Part shown: piece after piece, positions 23,640 through 35,194 of the stretch | Position numbering within the stretch: the first letter of the stretch is position 1 | Layout: each line of letters starts with the position of its first letter | DNA from: Bettongia penicillata ogilbyi | Taxonomy: Eukaryota > Chordata > Mammalia > Diprotodontia > Potoroidae | DNA length: 64,000 nucleotides | Reading direction: 5' to 3' | Assembly (NCBI GenBank): GCA_023548195.1 | Contig: JAJHZJ010000808.1 | Span: 434,001 to 498,000 of the forward strand | Translations under genes and position numbers: made by a program | Notes under the pieces: generated by a model | Told to the model about the DNA's origin: nothing | Database searches by the model: none | What the model saw: only the letters and a program-made list of their open reading frames with translations

Positions 23640-23900
23640 CAATACTGCAACATTTCAATGGATCTGGGATCTCATTGATCTTGGTGCTTCCTTCAATGGC
23701 AAAGAATATAAATGACGTAGATCTGCCCATCCCTTGTGACTCTTGTCCATGGTTCTCTTTGAAATTTACTACAGAGCTTTGACTTGACATGATGGGGACT
23801 TTTCTTGCATTAACTTAGTACTGAGTGGATATAAATAGAGCACAGAGGATAGATATAACATATCTTTGCTCTCATTATGTGACTGATCCATTTTTTCCCG
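23640..23900 (+). repeat. Unassigned dispersed repeat, copy B
   Basis: ATGGATCTGGGATCTCATTG, TTGGTGCTTCCTTCAATGG, GAATATAAATGACG and TGACTCTTGTCCATGGTTCTC parallel copy A at 21930. The copy continues with ACTTGACATGATGGGGAC and TTATGTGACTGATCCATT. Family not recognised. Confidence 0.5.
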
Positions 23901-23941
23901 TGGTCATTAAAAGCCATGAAAAAATATAAGAATGCATATTA

Positions 23942-23963
23942 TACATATATATACACACACACA

Positions 23964-24000
<37 letters not shown>
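23942..24000. repeat. (CA)n microsatellite
   Basis: A short TATA stretch leads into about 49 bp of CA with two interruptions. Confidence 0.95.
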
Positions 24001-24002
<2 letters not shown>

Positions 24003-24503
24003 CTTCCTTCTCCATCATGAACTCTTCTGTAGTTCAAAGGTTGTTAAATATGTTGTCTTTTAACCAGCTTTCAGGTTCAGAAGTGTATCTGTTGAGTTGA
24101 GGTCAATAGCATAGGAAAATTTAGGCCCAAAGCAGAAAATTTCCGAGTATAATTAACAATTTAGTTAAGGCCTTGGAATGAAAGTATTTTTATATATTTG
24201 CCAGTGTTATAATTCAACATGGTATAACTGAACTAATAATGATGCTTCCTAGGAAATAAAAATAATAAGCTAGGTTGTATAGGGATTAGTGGTCAAATGT
24301 TTGTGCCCCTTGCCTTTCTACCCTTCATAGTGGATATTGTAAAGATGTCATGAGAGGAGAAGAGAAGCCAGGGAATAAGATAGGAGAGAATTATTATCTT
24401 GTTTGGAGGATGCATCACTATCTACTGGATCTGGAGGCAGAGTAGTTTAGTGGCTTTTCATATTCACTCTTCTTAAGTGAGTACCTGCATAGACCTTGGC
24501 CTA
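24001..24503. other. No feature recognised
   Basis: No repeat or coding signal is recognised. Confidence 0.45.
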
Positions 24504-24504
24504 A

Positions 24505-24685
24505 AGGGGCATCCTGGGTCATCTCCTGTCATTCTGATGAATGTCTGGTCACTGGATTCATAAGACTCTGGAGAAGTTAGGCTGGTGACCTGCACAGCCC
24601 TCCGTCACTCAAAACAAAGTCAAGTGCAAGTCATGTCATCATTTCTCTGATGGCGCGGTCTTCTTGCCATCAGACGGACACAACA
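24505..24685 (+). mobile_element. WSINE1-like SINE, tail only
   Basis: It begins at CATCCTGGGTCATCTCCTGT and runs through GTCTGGTCACTGGATTCATA, GACCTGCACAGCCCTCCGTC and TGATGGCGCGGTCTTCTTGC. The tRNA head is absent, so the copy is 5'-truncated. Confidence 0.85.
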
Positions 24686-24844
24686 AATATGCAAAGTACT
24701 ATGTACTTCTTTATTTCTCAGATAATCTTTGTAAAAAATAAAACAACATTCTTCCTCTTTTTTTTCCTTTTTTACCTCCCCTCTCTCCTCTTCTTTTTTT
24801 TCTCCCATTGCTTATTTCCCTAGTCCTATCATTCCTCTATTCAA

Positions 24845-25665
24845 GAGCTTTCAAAGGTTTTTAGAGCTAGAGAAAAATTTGGTCAATTCTCATTTTACAG
24901 ATTAAGAAACTGAGACCCAAAGAGAAAAGGATCAATATACACAAAACTATTTATAGCAGCTCTTTTTATGGTGGCAAAGAATTAGAAAATGAGGGGATGC
25001 CCATCAATTGGGGAGTGGCTGAACAAGCTATGGTATATGAATGCAATGGAATGCTATTGTGGTAGAAGAAATGACAAGCAGGCAGATTTCAGAAAAAACC
25101 TGGACAGATGTACATGAAGTGATGCTGAATGAAGTAAGTAAACACTGTATGCAGCAATAGGAACATTGTGCAATAATCAACTATGACTGACTTAGCTCTT
25201 CTCAGCAATACATGATCCAAGATCATTCCAAAAGACTCATGATGAAAAATGCTATCCACATCCAGAGAAAGAACTAATGGAGTCTGGATGTAGATCAAAA
25301 CATACCATTTTCAATTTCTTTGGTTTTGTTTCATGTTTTTCCCTTTTCATTCTATTTCTTCTTTCACAACATAACTAATGTGGAAATACCTTTTACATGA
25401 TTGGACATGTATGAGCTATATTAGATTGCTTACCATCAGAAGTGAGAGGAAGGGAGGAAAGAGAAAAATTAGGAATTTAAAATCTTTTAAAAAATGAATG
25501 CTGAAAATGGTCTTTACATGTAATTGGAATAAATAAAATACTATATGTTTTTTACAAGAAAGAACCTAAAACCCACAAGAGATTCAATGACTTGTCCAAG
25601 GTCACACAGTCACTAAGTGGCAGACAAAAGATATTTGTTCTGACTATCCACTATGTTTAGAGTAC
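24845..25665 (+). mobile_element. MIR-type SINE split by an L1
   Basis: The left half (AGAGCTAGAG, CTCATTTTACAGATTAAGAAACTGAG) ends at 24924. The right half resumes at about 25560 with AAGAGATTCAATGACTTGTCC, AAGGTCACACAGTCACTAAG and TGGCAGAC. The two halves fit together as one MIR-type element. Confidence 0.7.
24925..25559 (+). mobile_element. L1 3' end inserted in a MIR
   Basis: ORF2 C-terminus (frames with A-K-N-*-K-M-R-G-C-P-S-I-G-E-W-L-N-K-L near 24975-25035), then 3' UTR (AATGGAGTCTGGATGTAGATC, TTACATGATTGGACATGTATGAGC) ending in an AATAAATAAAATACTA tail. The flanks AAGAAACTGAGACCCAAAGA(G) at 24904-24924 and AAGAACCTAAAACCCACAAG(AG) at 25560-25581 look like a decayed target-site duplication of about 21 bp. 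Confidence 0.85.
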
Positions 25666-25679
25666 TCTTCTTCCTCATT

Positions 25680-25975
25680 TATGTTTCCAAGTATTTCTGA
25701 TTTCCTTCAAGTCCTAAGATTACATCTTCTCTGAAAAGTCTGTTCTGGTCCCTTATTTCTAGAGCCTTTCTTTGGATGATAGTCTTGGATTTTTCCAGTA
25801 TATATGTTGTTAGTACATAGTTGCTTCTATGTGGCCTCTCACCTCAGACAATGATTTCCCCAAGGACAGGGTCCAGGTTTTTCCCTTTGTATTCCCAGCA
25901 CTTAGCATGGTGTCTGACGCATACTAGGAGTTTAATAAATGTTTATTGACTTAGCAACTGAAGGTGCTATTGATC
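25680..25975 (+). mobile_element. L2 LINE 3' tail
   Basis: TTACATCTTCTCTGAAAAGTC, TGATTTCCCCAAGGACAGGG, TTTGTATTCCCAGCACTTAGC and TGACGCATACTAGGAGTTTAA, then TAAATGTTTATTGACT. A clear L2 tail order. Confidence 0.72.
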
Positions 25976-26299
25976 TCAGTTCAACCGATATTTTTCTGAG
26001 TCTAAAAAAAGTTTAAAGCTGGAAAATATTTAACTACTTTTAAACTACAAAAGACTTTATGGGAGAGAGCTTGGATTTTTGTGTGAAATACGCATCCTTA
26101 TATTTATTTATGGTTATTATGGGTCATAACCTTTTCAGGGTTATAATTTAGTGCATCAAAGTGGAACTTGAATACTTCTCTATGCTCTAGGAAACCAAAA
26201 AATTCTAGTTTTAATAGGATCTTCATGCTGAAACTGAAAGACCAATGACAATTTTAGTTTCACTTTATTTTTGATCCTTCATGGGAGTATTTTGCTATA

Positions 26300-26725
26300 G
26301 AAAGCTAATTAATTCAGTTTTTATAGCATACCTATCATGTACAAGGCATTGAATTAGATGCTTAGAGGGATGCAAAGAAGAGCAAGGCAGGGTTCCTGTC
26401 TTCAAAAAACTTATGCTTTAGTGGAGAAGATAGAACAAAAATCCATGAAAAGAGAATTCACAATATTGGGTAGCAACTAAGTTCAAAATTAGTAGTAAAG
26501 AAAAGCAGTGTTATAGGATTTCCAAGGAGAGAGAATTTAGCAGCTAGAATGATCATAAGAGGCTTCCCTGGTGGTTAGAAGCCCTTGGGCCAAACCTTAA
26601 AGCATGAGTGAGTTTTGATTAGGGGAAGGAAAACAGCAGATAAGTTGCACACATGTGAAAAAACATAAATGTAGGAAAACATATGCCATGGGTAGAATAA
26701 AGGAAATTGATGCATTTGGCTAAAG
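26300..26725 (+). mobile_element. Unnamed ancient mammalian repeat, fragment
   Basis: ACCTATCATGTACAAGGCATTG, GGCAGGGTTCCTGTCTTC...AAACTTATGCTTTAGTGGAG, GAGGCTTCCCTGGTGGTTAG and CCAAACCTTAAAGCATGAG repeat the phrase order of 6255 and 50290. Confidence 0.5.
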
Positions 26726-26884
26726 CTGAGGGTTTGTTCAGGGGAGTCGTATCCTACTAATAAGCCAGGAGACCCTGTGGCACAAAGGTAGGATTTTTAT
26801 TTACTTCCTATTCATCTTCTATTTCTTTTGAACTCCCAGATTTGTAAGGTGGATTTTACTGAGATCATGTGTCTGTATCAGCCC

Positions 26885-27140
26885 TGAGCAGCTAGGTGGA
26901 GCCATGGATAGAGCGCTGCGCCTGGATTCATGAAGACCTAAGTTCAAAACTGGACTTGGACACTTACTAGCCATGTGAACCTAGGTAAGTTACTTAACCT
27001 CCATCTGCCTCAGTTTCCTCATCTATAAAATTGGGATAATAATATAAATTACCCCCCAGGGTTGTTGTAAGGATTAAAGTAGGGTTGTAGAAATTTCTTA
27101 GTGCATACTAAGTACTTAATAAATGCTAATCCCTTTTCCT
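26885..27140 (+). mobile_element. Marsupial tRNA-headed SINE, near full length
   Basis: GCAGCTAGGTGGAGCCATGG, TAGAGCGCTGCGCCTGGATTC and AGTTCAAAACTGGACTTGG, then a MIR-like distal half (CTGCCTCAGTTTCCTCATCT, CCCAGGGTTGTTGTAAGGATT) and an ACTTAATAAATGCTAATCCC end. One of the better-preserved SINE copies. Confidence 0.88.
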
Positions 27141-29202
27141 CCTTCCCCTTCCAGATCTTGGATATGCCTCTTGTCTCTAATATCAACTTATTTGTTATAT
27201 TGTCCTAGTTGCTTTGATAGCTAACCATTTCACTTTGAATAATGCAAATCTTGATTTTGGCCACTTAACTAATGGTTACCACGGTAGACCGACTCCTCTA
27301 GACAGAGTCATCTTGCCAGTATCACACTCCATGCCACTAACAGCTCTTGGTCACAGCCCCTGACCAGACATGCCTAGGACTCTTTCCTTGGTGAGACAAG
27401 GCAATAATAGAGCAGCTCTTTGAACTTTCTAAGGGAGAGGAAGGGGAATCAAAATTAATCAAAGTCAAATTATTAAGGAGGCACAGATTCAAGATGATTG
27501 AGGGAAAGGGCAAATGGGATTTTATAACAAGTAACTTTTCAAAGTTAACTGTGGCTGATATGAATGCTACAATTATCCACTTACTGTCTCTCTCTGGAAA
27601 GGAAATTTCAATTATATTTTACTCACTTATTTAGGCTATAATTGGTATGCATAGGGCTGAAGCTCAAAATGTCTCGGTCTTAACAGCTCATACAATATTT
27701 AGGTGTAGTTATCCCTAGTGGATGGCTCTGTCCAAACTACTACATTCATCATTATAATGGAATTTCTGAATTGTCACCAGTGGTAGGGTGAGAGCTTTTG
27801 AGTAAGACTCTGGAGTCTATCTAAATACCACAAATCCCATACATATACTAGCTGAATAGCTTTTAAGTCTTGTGAAGGATGTATCTATTCCATTGTGTTC
27901 CTGCTCTAGCAAAGTATTTTTAATATCAAAATGCTTTCTTATATTTCATATGATTAAACATACACACATGCAGATTTTTCCTGCTCCTGGACAAGATTGA
28001 AAATACTTAATATGAACTTTTTTGAGACTGTATTAGGATGGGTATGATGAATATGGAGACCAAGTATAGAGACAGTAGCATAAGTAATGCAAATTCAAAT
28101 AAATAATGTTTAAGTGCAAAGGATTACTCACAGTTGGTCAGGGGGAGTTCTTCAAAGCCTTGGCTGCTACTGTGCTAGGACTGAGGAGTAGTGTTGAAGC
28201 TGAACTGAACACTCAGGACAACTTGTCGCTTACTTTTGTAGGGTCCCTTATCTGGGACTCCAGTTGGCCTAAGTAGGACGTTGGTGAAGAAGATGAATTA
28301 CTGGCTGTTAGTGACTACTTGTGTTCACCTGATGCTTTCAGGTGTCAAGTTATGGGGCAGTCCTGGTGCCACACTAGGTGCTATGACCACCCAAGAGTCC
28401 CCACATTCTCTAAGTAAGATATTAGAGATAATGTTGTTTTTTTGTTGGTGTTCACCCTTCGTTTCCCAAAACATTGTGAGGGTAGTATCTGGACTTGTGA
28501 GGTAATAATAGTGGGCCATGCCAAAGTTCTCCCAAGGAGACATCTAAATTCAGCAAGCAGTTTCTTTTCCTGAATGTCTTTATGATTTGCCAGAGGTCAA
28601 GACCTCAGAGAAATGGTAGAAGTCTTACTAGGAAACTTCAGAAAAGCAGTAGATAGTTGAGTCTATAGGTTTTTTATCTCATTCTTAGCCAGTTGTCCTC
28701 CAGTGTCTGCTCAAAGCTCAGTGTTTCTTGCTTCTATCTATGCCAGTCATACAGAAAACGTGGTGCTCACATGATAATGCCCCAAGAAAAAATGTGTCCC
28801 AAAGCAGCCACCAGGGAGATACAACATTTGCATAAAAAGAAAAAACCTCAACATAACCAACACTGTCATGAAGGTGTTGGCTTGCAAATGCAGGAGAGAT
28901 ACCTTCTACCATTTTCTTTTAAATCTACTTGGCACTTGACTGTGCTGCTTTTGTATGATATTGGCTTTTGGATTTGACTGAAATAGCCAAATAATAACTT
29001 CCCAACCTCAAACTCCAGGTGATACTTGCTTTCACATTGCCAATGTTCTAAGGCTTGACTCCATGGTTCTAGAGCTATTTTTTACCATTGCTCTCCATGT
29101 TTTTAATCAGCACTTCATGTGTTACTTACTGTACTGCAATTTTGCTAATTGTTTCATGTGCATTTAGTATTATCAAACCAAACATATTCTAATGGCTGCA
29201 GC
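27141..29202. other. No recognised repeat or gene over 2 kb
   Basis: Two weak open frames (28281-28505 plus, 28693-28977 plus) show no domain. The section 28140-28960 is less AT-rich than its surroundings and matches no repeat I know. It is the longest stretch here without an assignable repeat. Confidence 0.4.
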
Positions 29203-29350
29203 ACAGTTTAGTGGTAATGAATTTCAACATCAAAGGGCCTGGATTCCAGTTTTAGTTCTGTTGCTTATTGCCTATATGACTTAAGTAAATCCCTTCACCT
29301 CTGAGTTTTAGTCTTCTGTTCTGCATAACATGGTGGAGTTCACTGGTATT
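29203..29350 (+). mobile_element. CORE-SINE
   Basis: GCACAGTTTAGTGGTAATGA, GGGCCTGGATTCCAGTTTTAG, ATATGACTTAAGTAAATCCC and CTCTGAGTTTTAGTCTTCTG are SINE-ordered and diverged. Confidence 0.55.
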
Positions 29351-30177
29351 CAACTTGAGAGAGGATGACATTCCCCCAGCATCTCAAGAGCATCATTTCC
29401 CCCAAACACACAGTCATCATTGGATTAAGGGGGGATTAGTGTATCCCGGTTCCTACGCAGCATTAGTCCTTCCATGTTCAAGACCAAAGGCCCAATTTCT
29501 GCTGGACTGGAATCCCTTCAGAGAATCACTGTTGTCCTGGTTGCAATATCAGGCCTGAATTTTGAGAATCCTGAATCCCCATGGCTCTTGATCTCTGGCC
29601 AGATCAGAAACTCCACTCCTTGCACCAAACACCACAACCAAACCAAAGCATCAGGCTCATCTCACATTCCCTTTCTCACATGGTGCAAGTGAAATCCTTC
29701 ACCTTTAAACAAAACGCAGCAAAAGCCATTGGAGTTGCTAAGCATTAAGGCTGTTTTTGAAAAGCTAATCTTTCCAAATACCCCAATAATGAAAAAAGAA
29801 TGCTTTTAACCATGTGGTAGGCCAACACAAAAAGTTCACACGTGCTCTAGTCTCCTGTAAGCAGGTCCTAAGTGTCTTCTACATGGCTGATATCATATTA
29901 AGTGGTCTAGGCATTTGTCAAACTCTCATTACAATACTGCAAGGAACACAGTGATTTTTCAATAAAAGATTTTTTATTGTTTATTTATTTGCAGGAATTT
30001 ACCCCTGAACATTTATGTCGCTAATTATACTAAATTGAGATTTAGCAGCTTTTATGTGGCTTTTCTTTTGATCTGGATGAGATGAGAGGACCCAGCTCTT
30101 TTAAACATATGCTATTTCCTTATCCTTAACATTGATGACTAACAGGGCCATGAACATGGCAAAATAGTAGAAAGATG
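29351..30177. other. No feature recognised
   Basis: Overlapping short frames at 29355-29692 have no recognisable product. No repeat is identified. Confidence 0.4.
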
Positions 30178-30285
30178 AAGATAAAAGGGACTATTAGATT
30201 ATATAATTCATCCCTCTAATTTTACAGATAAGGAATTGGAGGCCCAGAAGGGCAATGTAATTTGCCCTGTTTTACTTAAATATAT
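30178..30285 (+). mobile_element. MIR-type fragment
   Basis: TTTTACAGATAAGGAATTGG followed by AGGCCCAGAAGGGCAATGTAATTTGCCC is the MIR core; the ends are lost. Confidence 0.45.
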
Positions 30286-31008
30286 TTGTGAATAATTAAT
30301 AATGAATTGTCTTCAATGCTGTCGGAAGAACTGGGGGACAAGGGAAATATCGGCTACTTCAAAATACTTCTAAATTATTGTGGAAATTACTTTTGAGTAC
30401 TATAAAAAGATTAGGAAAATATTCTTTCTCTTCCTTAACAAATAGATACATAACTCAAAATATTTTCAATCTCTTATGTCTTATGTAATGGTGTATATAA
30501 TTATCAAATGCTGAATGGTTAGGGGGAAAGGAAAGTATTGTTTCTTACAGTTGCTGAAAGGAGTAATGAATAGGAATGAGAAAGGAAGCTCAATTAAATT
30601 TACTTAAACATTGGGCTTCTTAAGCTTAGAAATAGATTTAAATCTTTGAAATGAAGGGAAATTCTCATTGCACAAAATCTTCAATAATCAAAGGTTACCA
30701 AAGAAATTAAATAAAAATTACAATTTTATGAAATTTCTTTCAAAGATCAAAGCAATTAGAATAGAGAAAGCAGTTACTATGGAAGCAGCATATGACATCT
30801 AGGAAGACAGCAATGTCTCTAAACTTAAGCACTTAATGATATTGAGAAACTGTGATAGAGAAAGTATCTAGAAAGGTCAAGCATATTACACTAACAACAT
30901 CTTTTTTTAAATCATAAAGGTAATAGGCAGAAGCATTGGTTACCCTATTAAAGAAGACTTTTCTAAATCAGATAAAATTGTGCACATGAAAATAATATTA
31001 TACAGTAT
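30286..31008. other. No feature recognised
   Basis: AT-rich sequence without a recognised repeat or coding signal. Confidence 0.45.
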
Positions 31009-31009
31009 A

Positions 31010-31185
31010 TTTAAGCTCACAAAGTATCTTGCTCAAAACAATACTTCAAGGTAGGTAGAAAAATACTGTTATTGCCCTTTTACAGATGAGGAAACTGGTG
31101 CTTAGAGATGAAATGACTTGCTATAGTCAGCAGTGGATCTAGGACCAGTCTTTTGACTCAACGAAGTGTATGAAAAGAAACATCA
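31010..31185 (+). mobile_element. MIR SINE
   Basis: AGCTCACAAAGTATCTTGCTC, TGCCCTTTTACAGATGAGG, AAACTGGTGCTTAGAGATG, AAATGACTTGCTATAGTCAG and TGGATCTAGGACCAGTCTTTTG follow MIR order. Confidence 0.7.
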
Positions 31186-31214
31186 ACAGAAATTTTACCA
31201 GGAAGAGGAAACAA

Positions 31215-31795
31215 CTTAGCTTTCCTTAATATTTAGGAATAAATATCATGTTCTGGTCAGACAAAATCTGCAATATTATTTTCAGTTCTGGTTACCACAT
31301 TTTAGCAAGAACTTTCATAAGCTGTAATGTGCCTAAAGGAAGATATTATTATCAACTCCTTAAAGTTTCTCCATACAAAGATCCGTCGAAAGAACTAGTA
31401 ATATTTAGTCTGGAGAAAAGAAGCCTTATAGAAGACACTATAGCTCTCTGTAAATAATTGAAGAACTGTCACCAGAACAAGGAATCAGGCATTTTCTTCT
31501 TGGTCCTTAGGGCAAGAATAAAAGTGGGTGAAAGATGCTAAGATAATAATGAAGGCTTAATATAAGGAAATTCTCCCTAACAGAAGGAGTGACCTAAAAG
31601 TGGAAGGAAGGGTCTCCCTCAGAAAGTATTCAATTCTTTCTCAGTAGGAATCATCAAGAAATGATTGGATAGCTTTTTGCCTGATATGCTGTAGGAGAAA
31701 TTCTTACTAATTTGTTTAGTATTAATTGGACCAGAAGCCCTCAGAGGTACTTTCCAACTTTGACGACCTGTGAGTCTGTAAATACCATGATACAC
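31215..31795 (+). mobile_element. CR1/L3-type LINE relic, sense
   Basis: ATATCATGTTCTGGTCAG, TAGTCTGGAGAAAAGAAGCC, GACACTATAGCTCTCTGTAAA, GCTTAATATAAGGAAATTCTCC, AAGTGGAAGGAAGGG and GGTACTTTCCAACTTTGACG reproduce the sense-strand order of the CR1 3' half. Interrupted frames show that it is dead. It mirrors the antisense relic at 18605. Confidence 0.65.
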
Positions 31796-32428
31796 TAGTT
31801 GGGCAAGGATTCAATGTGTTAAATGTGCACACAGATCCCATTAACTCACAGAGAACAAAGGGTGAAGTCATCCATCACAATTAAAATGATACCATTTTGA
31901 TTATCATCTTGGATCTGAGAGGCATCCAAAAGGAATGTGACATTGAGTTGGGTATCAACTAATCACAGACTACTGAGAGCAAGGACTGCATATAAGCAAC
32001 ATGGACAAAAACAAAGCAATCATGAACACATGAAAAATGCATGCAAGATTTAACCCAGTTATGGAAAAAAATTAGTTCTTATCATAGGCCTCAAAGACAG
32101 TGTACATAATTAGGTAGGTGAGTCTATGTGGGGGGGGTGAGGTAAAGGGGTCGGCTGTGGGTGATAGTAGCCAACAGGAGTGCTAACAAGATAGATCAGA
32201 AACTGTGTGTTTTCTCTGAGTTCATTACTGCATCCAACATCATTAACTCTTGTAAGACCACCAAGGGCCTCTGGATCTGTGAAATTTGTACCTATACTGA
32301 AGTGAATTATTTTAAAATAAAAGACGTGATATAGTTGGAAGAGAGAAAAAGGTTCTGACTCATTAGAAATGTAACAGAAAGTTCTGTTCACCCAGAGAAA
32401 TAAAAGACAAAAAGTTCAATATGTAAGA
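31796..32428. other. No feature recognised
   Basis: A G-run (GGGGGGG near 32132) sits in otherwise AT-rich sequence. No gene or repeat is named. Confidence 0.45.
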
Positions 32429-32429
32429 C

Positions 32430-32620
32430 CTGATTAGTGTGATGCTTTGCATATAACATTTTAAGGTTTACAAAGATTTTTGTCACAGTAACCCTGGGAG
32501 ATAAATATGATCATCTCCACTTTACAGATAATAGACCTAAATCTTAGAGAAATGACATGGCCAAAGGCTCATAGCAAGTAAGTATTAGAGTTAGAATTTC
32601 TAGATTTCTCCACTTTTTGT
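32430..32620 (+). mobile_element. MIR SINE
   Basis: GATGCTTTGCATATAACATT, CACTTTACAGATAATAGACC, AGAAATGACATGGCCAAAGG and AGTAAGTATTAGAGTTAGAA are in MIR order. Confidence 0.65.
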
Positions 32621-32649
32621 CTGTGAAAGGCATAACGTAGTGGACATAG

Positions 32650-32765
32650 TAGTGTGTGTGTGTGTGTGTGTATGCATACATATATATACATACATGTGTG
32701 TATATGTATATACATATATATGAAGGTATGTATAAAATATATATTCTAGAGAGAGAGAGAGAGAA
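32650..32765. repeat. Compound GT/TA/CA/GA microsatellite
   Basis: (GT)n at 32653-32670, a TATA/CATA mixture to about 32725, then (GA)n at 32748-32764. Confidence 0.9.
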
Positions 32766-32984
32766 ATTGTTTCAAAATAATTTAAAATATATTAAACAAT
32801 GGGGAGTGGATAGGCAAATATATGCACAGAATATCTTCAAATACAACAACAAAACACTCTTTACAGAAATAAAGAGATAATATTTGCATCCTTTTGATTT
32901 ATGTGAATGTACAAATAATTGTATATTCACTATTCATAGTTGGCCCATGGCAATAAACTACAAATTACACTATAGATATTAAAA

Positions 32985-34015
32985 TAGTTTTAATGTGACA
33001 GCAAAGTATTGAGGTGGTACTTCAAAAATAGACAAAATAACAAAATTCAGTTGGAAAAACAAAAAGCCTAAAAATTCAAATGAAATCATGAGAAAAAATT
33101 ATGGAGCACAGCAGTACCAGACCTTAAGCCATACTATAAAACAAGAGTCAACAAAACTATGTAGTGCTGGTTTTAAAATTATATAGATGATAAGGATCAT
33201 GGCACAATTGATGATGGAATGCTAAATTCAGAATTAAGAAAACCTCCATTCAAATCCTGCCAGTGATTTACATTGTGACCCTGTTAAGTTCCTTAACCTT
33301 TCTATGCCTTCAAGCAACTCTTTAAGAGTAATCATCATAGAGAAAGCTCTAATCTACATGGGCAGAAGTTCTTCAATAGCTGCTCCTAGAATAAAGAAAA
33401 CATAGTTCTGGTCAAGAAAAAAAGAAGAAAAGAAACAGACAAGTAAATTAGATAAACAGACTCAATAAGAAGCAGAAACAACCATAAATTGTAATTTAGT
33501 TATGTTAAACCAAAGGAACTATTTTAGAGAATTCCCTTTTCTTTTTTTAGAAGAACTGTTGGGAAAATAGAAAAGCAATTTAGCAGAAATTCTGCTTTAG
33601 CCATCTTATGCCATATACCACAATAAGCTCAACATATATATGGCACAAATCCTAAATAAAGCAAAAATATACTTAGGTACTTCTCACAACTATAGATACT
33701 GCAAAATTCTTGACAAAAAAAAAGTAGATAGAGGAGGTTTTTTTTAAAAAATAAACACTGTATGGCACATAAAATTGTAAATGGTCTTATATGAATAAAA
33801 TCACCAGAAACAGAAGTAGAAGAGGATAGGAAAATATTTACATCAAATTTTACCAACAAAATTGGATATCCAAAATGTACAGAGAATCAATATAGTTATT
33901 TAACATCATAGGCCAATCCTTACTCAGTCTAAGGATTCAGTTTTCAAAAGAAAGCAAAAAAGACAAGTATGAGCAATTCAGAATAAAGGGAGATTTGCAT
34001 GAATTCCTGGAAAAC
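32985..34015 (+). mobile_element. L1 ORF2 relic
   Basis: Decayed reading frames give S-W-K-N-K-K-P-K then V-P-D-L-K...Y-Y-K-T-R-V-N-K-T near 33045-33155. This is the conserved block downstream of the L1 reverse transcriptase. Pieces of the C-terminal region (G-T-N-P-K, I-V-N-G-L-I, K-I-G-Y-P-K) follow to about 33880. A SINE interrupts it at about 33205-33345. The copy stops before a 3' UTR. Confidence 0.65.
33205..33345 (+). mobile_element. SINE fragment nested in the L1 relic
   Basis: AAAACCTCCATTCAAATCCTGCC followed by ACATTGTGACCCTGTTAAG is a degenerate SINE B-box and core. Confidence 0.45.
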
Positions 34016-34024
34016 AAAATAAAT

Positions 34025-35185
34025 TGAATCAAAGGAAGAATGTAAACATGATGTTGTTGAGTCAGGATAACACAGGATTTAACAGCTTCTATACCAAGGA
34101 ACTGAAGGACTTGGAATATGATATTCCAGATGTCAAAGGAGATAGGATTAAAACCAAGAATCACCTACTCAGCAAAACTGAGTATAATACTTCAGGGGGA
34201 AAAATGGAATTTCAATGAAGTAGAGTATTTCCAAGCATTCTTGTTGAAAAGACCAGAGCTGAGTAAAAAATTTGAATCTCAAATACAAGAATCAAGAAAA
34301 ACATGAAAAGGTAAACAGGAAAGAGAAGCCTTAAAGAAGTCATTAAAGTTGAACTGTTTACATTCCTACATGGAAAGATGGTATTTGTAACTCATGAGGC
34401 CTTTTTCAGTATTAGGGTAGTTCAAGGGGGAAAATATATATATATATATTGTGTGTGTGTGTGCGTGTGTGTGTAGGTATGTATGGATATGTAGGTATGT
34501 ATGGTTATATATATATGTGTGTATTTATTATATATATGTAGGTTTGTATGTGTACATGGGTGTATGTGTGTATGTATATAAATATACATAGACAGAGGGT
34601 GCAGGGTGAACTGAATATGAAGGGAGAATACCTAAAAAATAAAATTTACTATTGAGTGGAATGTACCAAGACTAAGCAAAAGGGAGAGGTAGAATGTAGC
34701 AAATCATCTCACATGAAACAGGCAAGAAGGAGCTTTTACAATGGAAGGGAAGAGGGGGAAAATGAAAGAAAATAAGTGAGCCTTACTCTCATGGAATTTG
34801 GTGTAAGGAGGGAATGACATAATTGGATATGGAAATCTATTTTACCCTATTTACCTTGCAGGAAGGCAAGGGAGGAGAATAGGAGAAGGAAGAAAATAGA
34901 AGGGGCAACAAATTGGAGAAAGGGATAATCAGAAGCAAACTTTACTGTGGGAAGGCAGGTCAAGGGAGAGAATGGAATAAATGGAGGACAGGATAGGACA
35001 GAGGGAAATGTGGTTAATATTTCACAATATAACTATTATAGAAGTGTTTTGCATTGTCACACGTGTATGACCTGTATTGAATTTCTTATTTTTCTCCATG
35101 AGGGTGGGTGGGGAGGGAGGAAAGGAAAGATTGTGCACCTCAAAGTTTAATAGTGAGTGTTAAAAATTGTTTCAGCATGGAACTG
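34025..35185 (+). mobile_element. HAL1 (half-L1) 3' half: ORF1 C-terminus plus 3' UTR
   Basis: The ORF1 C-terminal domain is read at 34118-34306, with the L1 ORF1p block K-R-P-E-L-S-K-K-F-E near its end. Within about 40 bases of its stop the 3' UTR begins (GAACTGTTTACATTCCTACA at 34351-34370), with no ORF2 between. ORF1 joined directly to a 3' UTR is the HAL1 arrangement. The same 3' UTR occurs in the elements at 51213 and, antisense, 37325. The tail near 35100-35180 resembles L1 3' ends. A frame break lies upstream of 34118. Confidence 0.78.
34430..34595. repeat. TA/GT/GTAT compound microsatellite in the HAL1 3' UTR
   Basis: It occupies the same 3' UTR position as the CACATGCA-rich tract at 52400-52460 of the younger copy, so the simple repeat is probably a family feature that keeps expanding. 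Confidence 0.85.
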
Positions 35186-35194
35186 GAAAAATAA

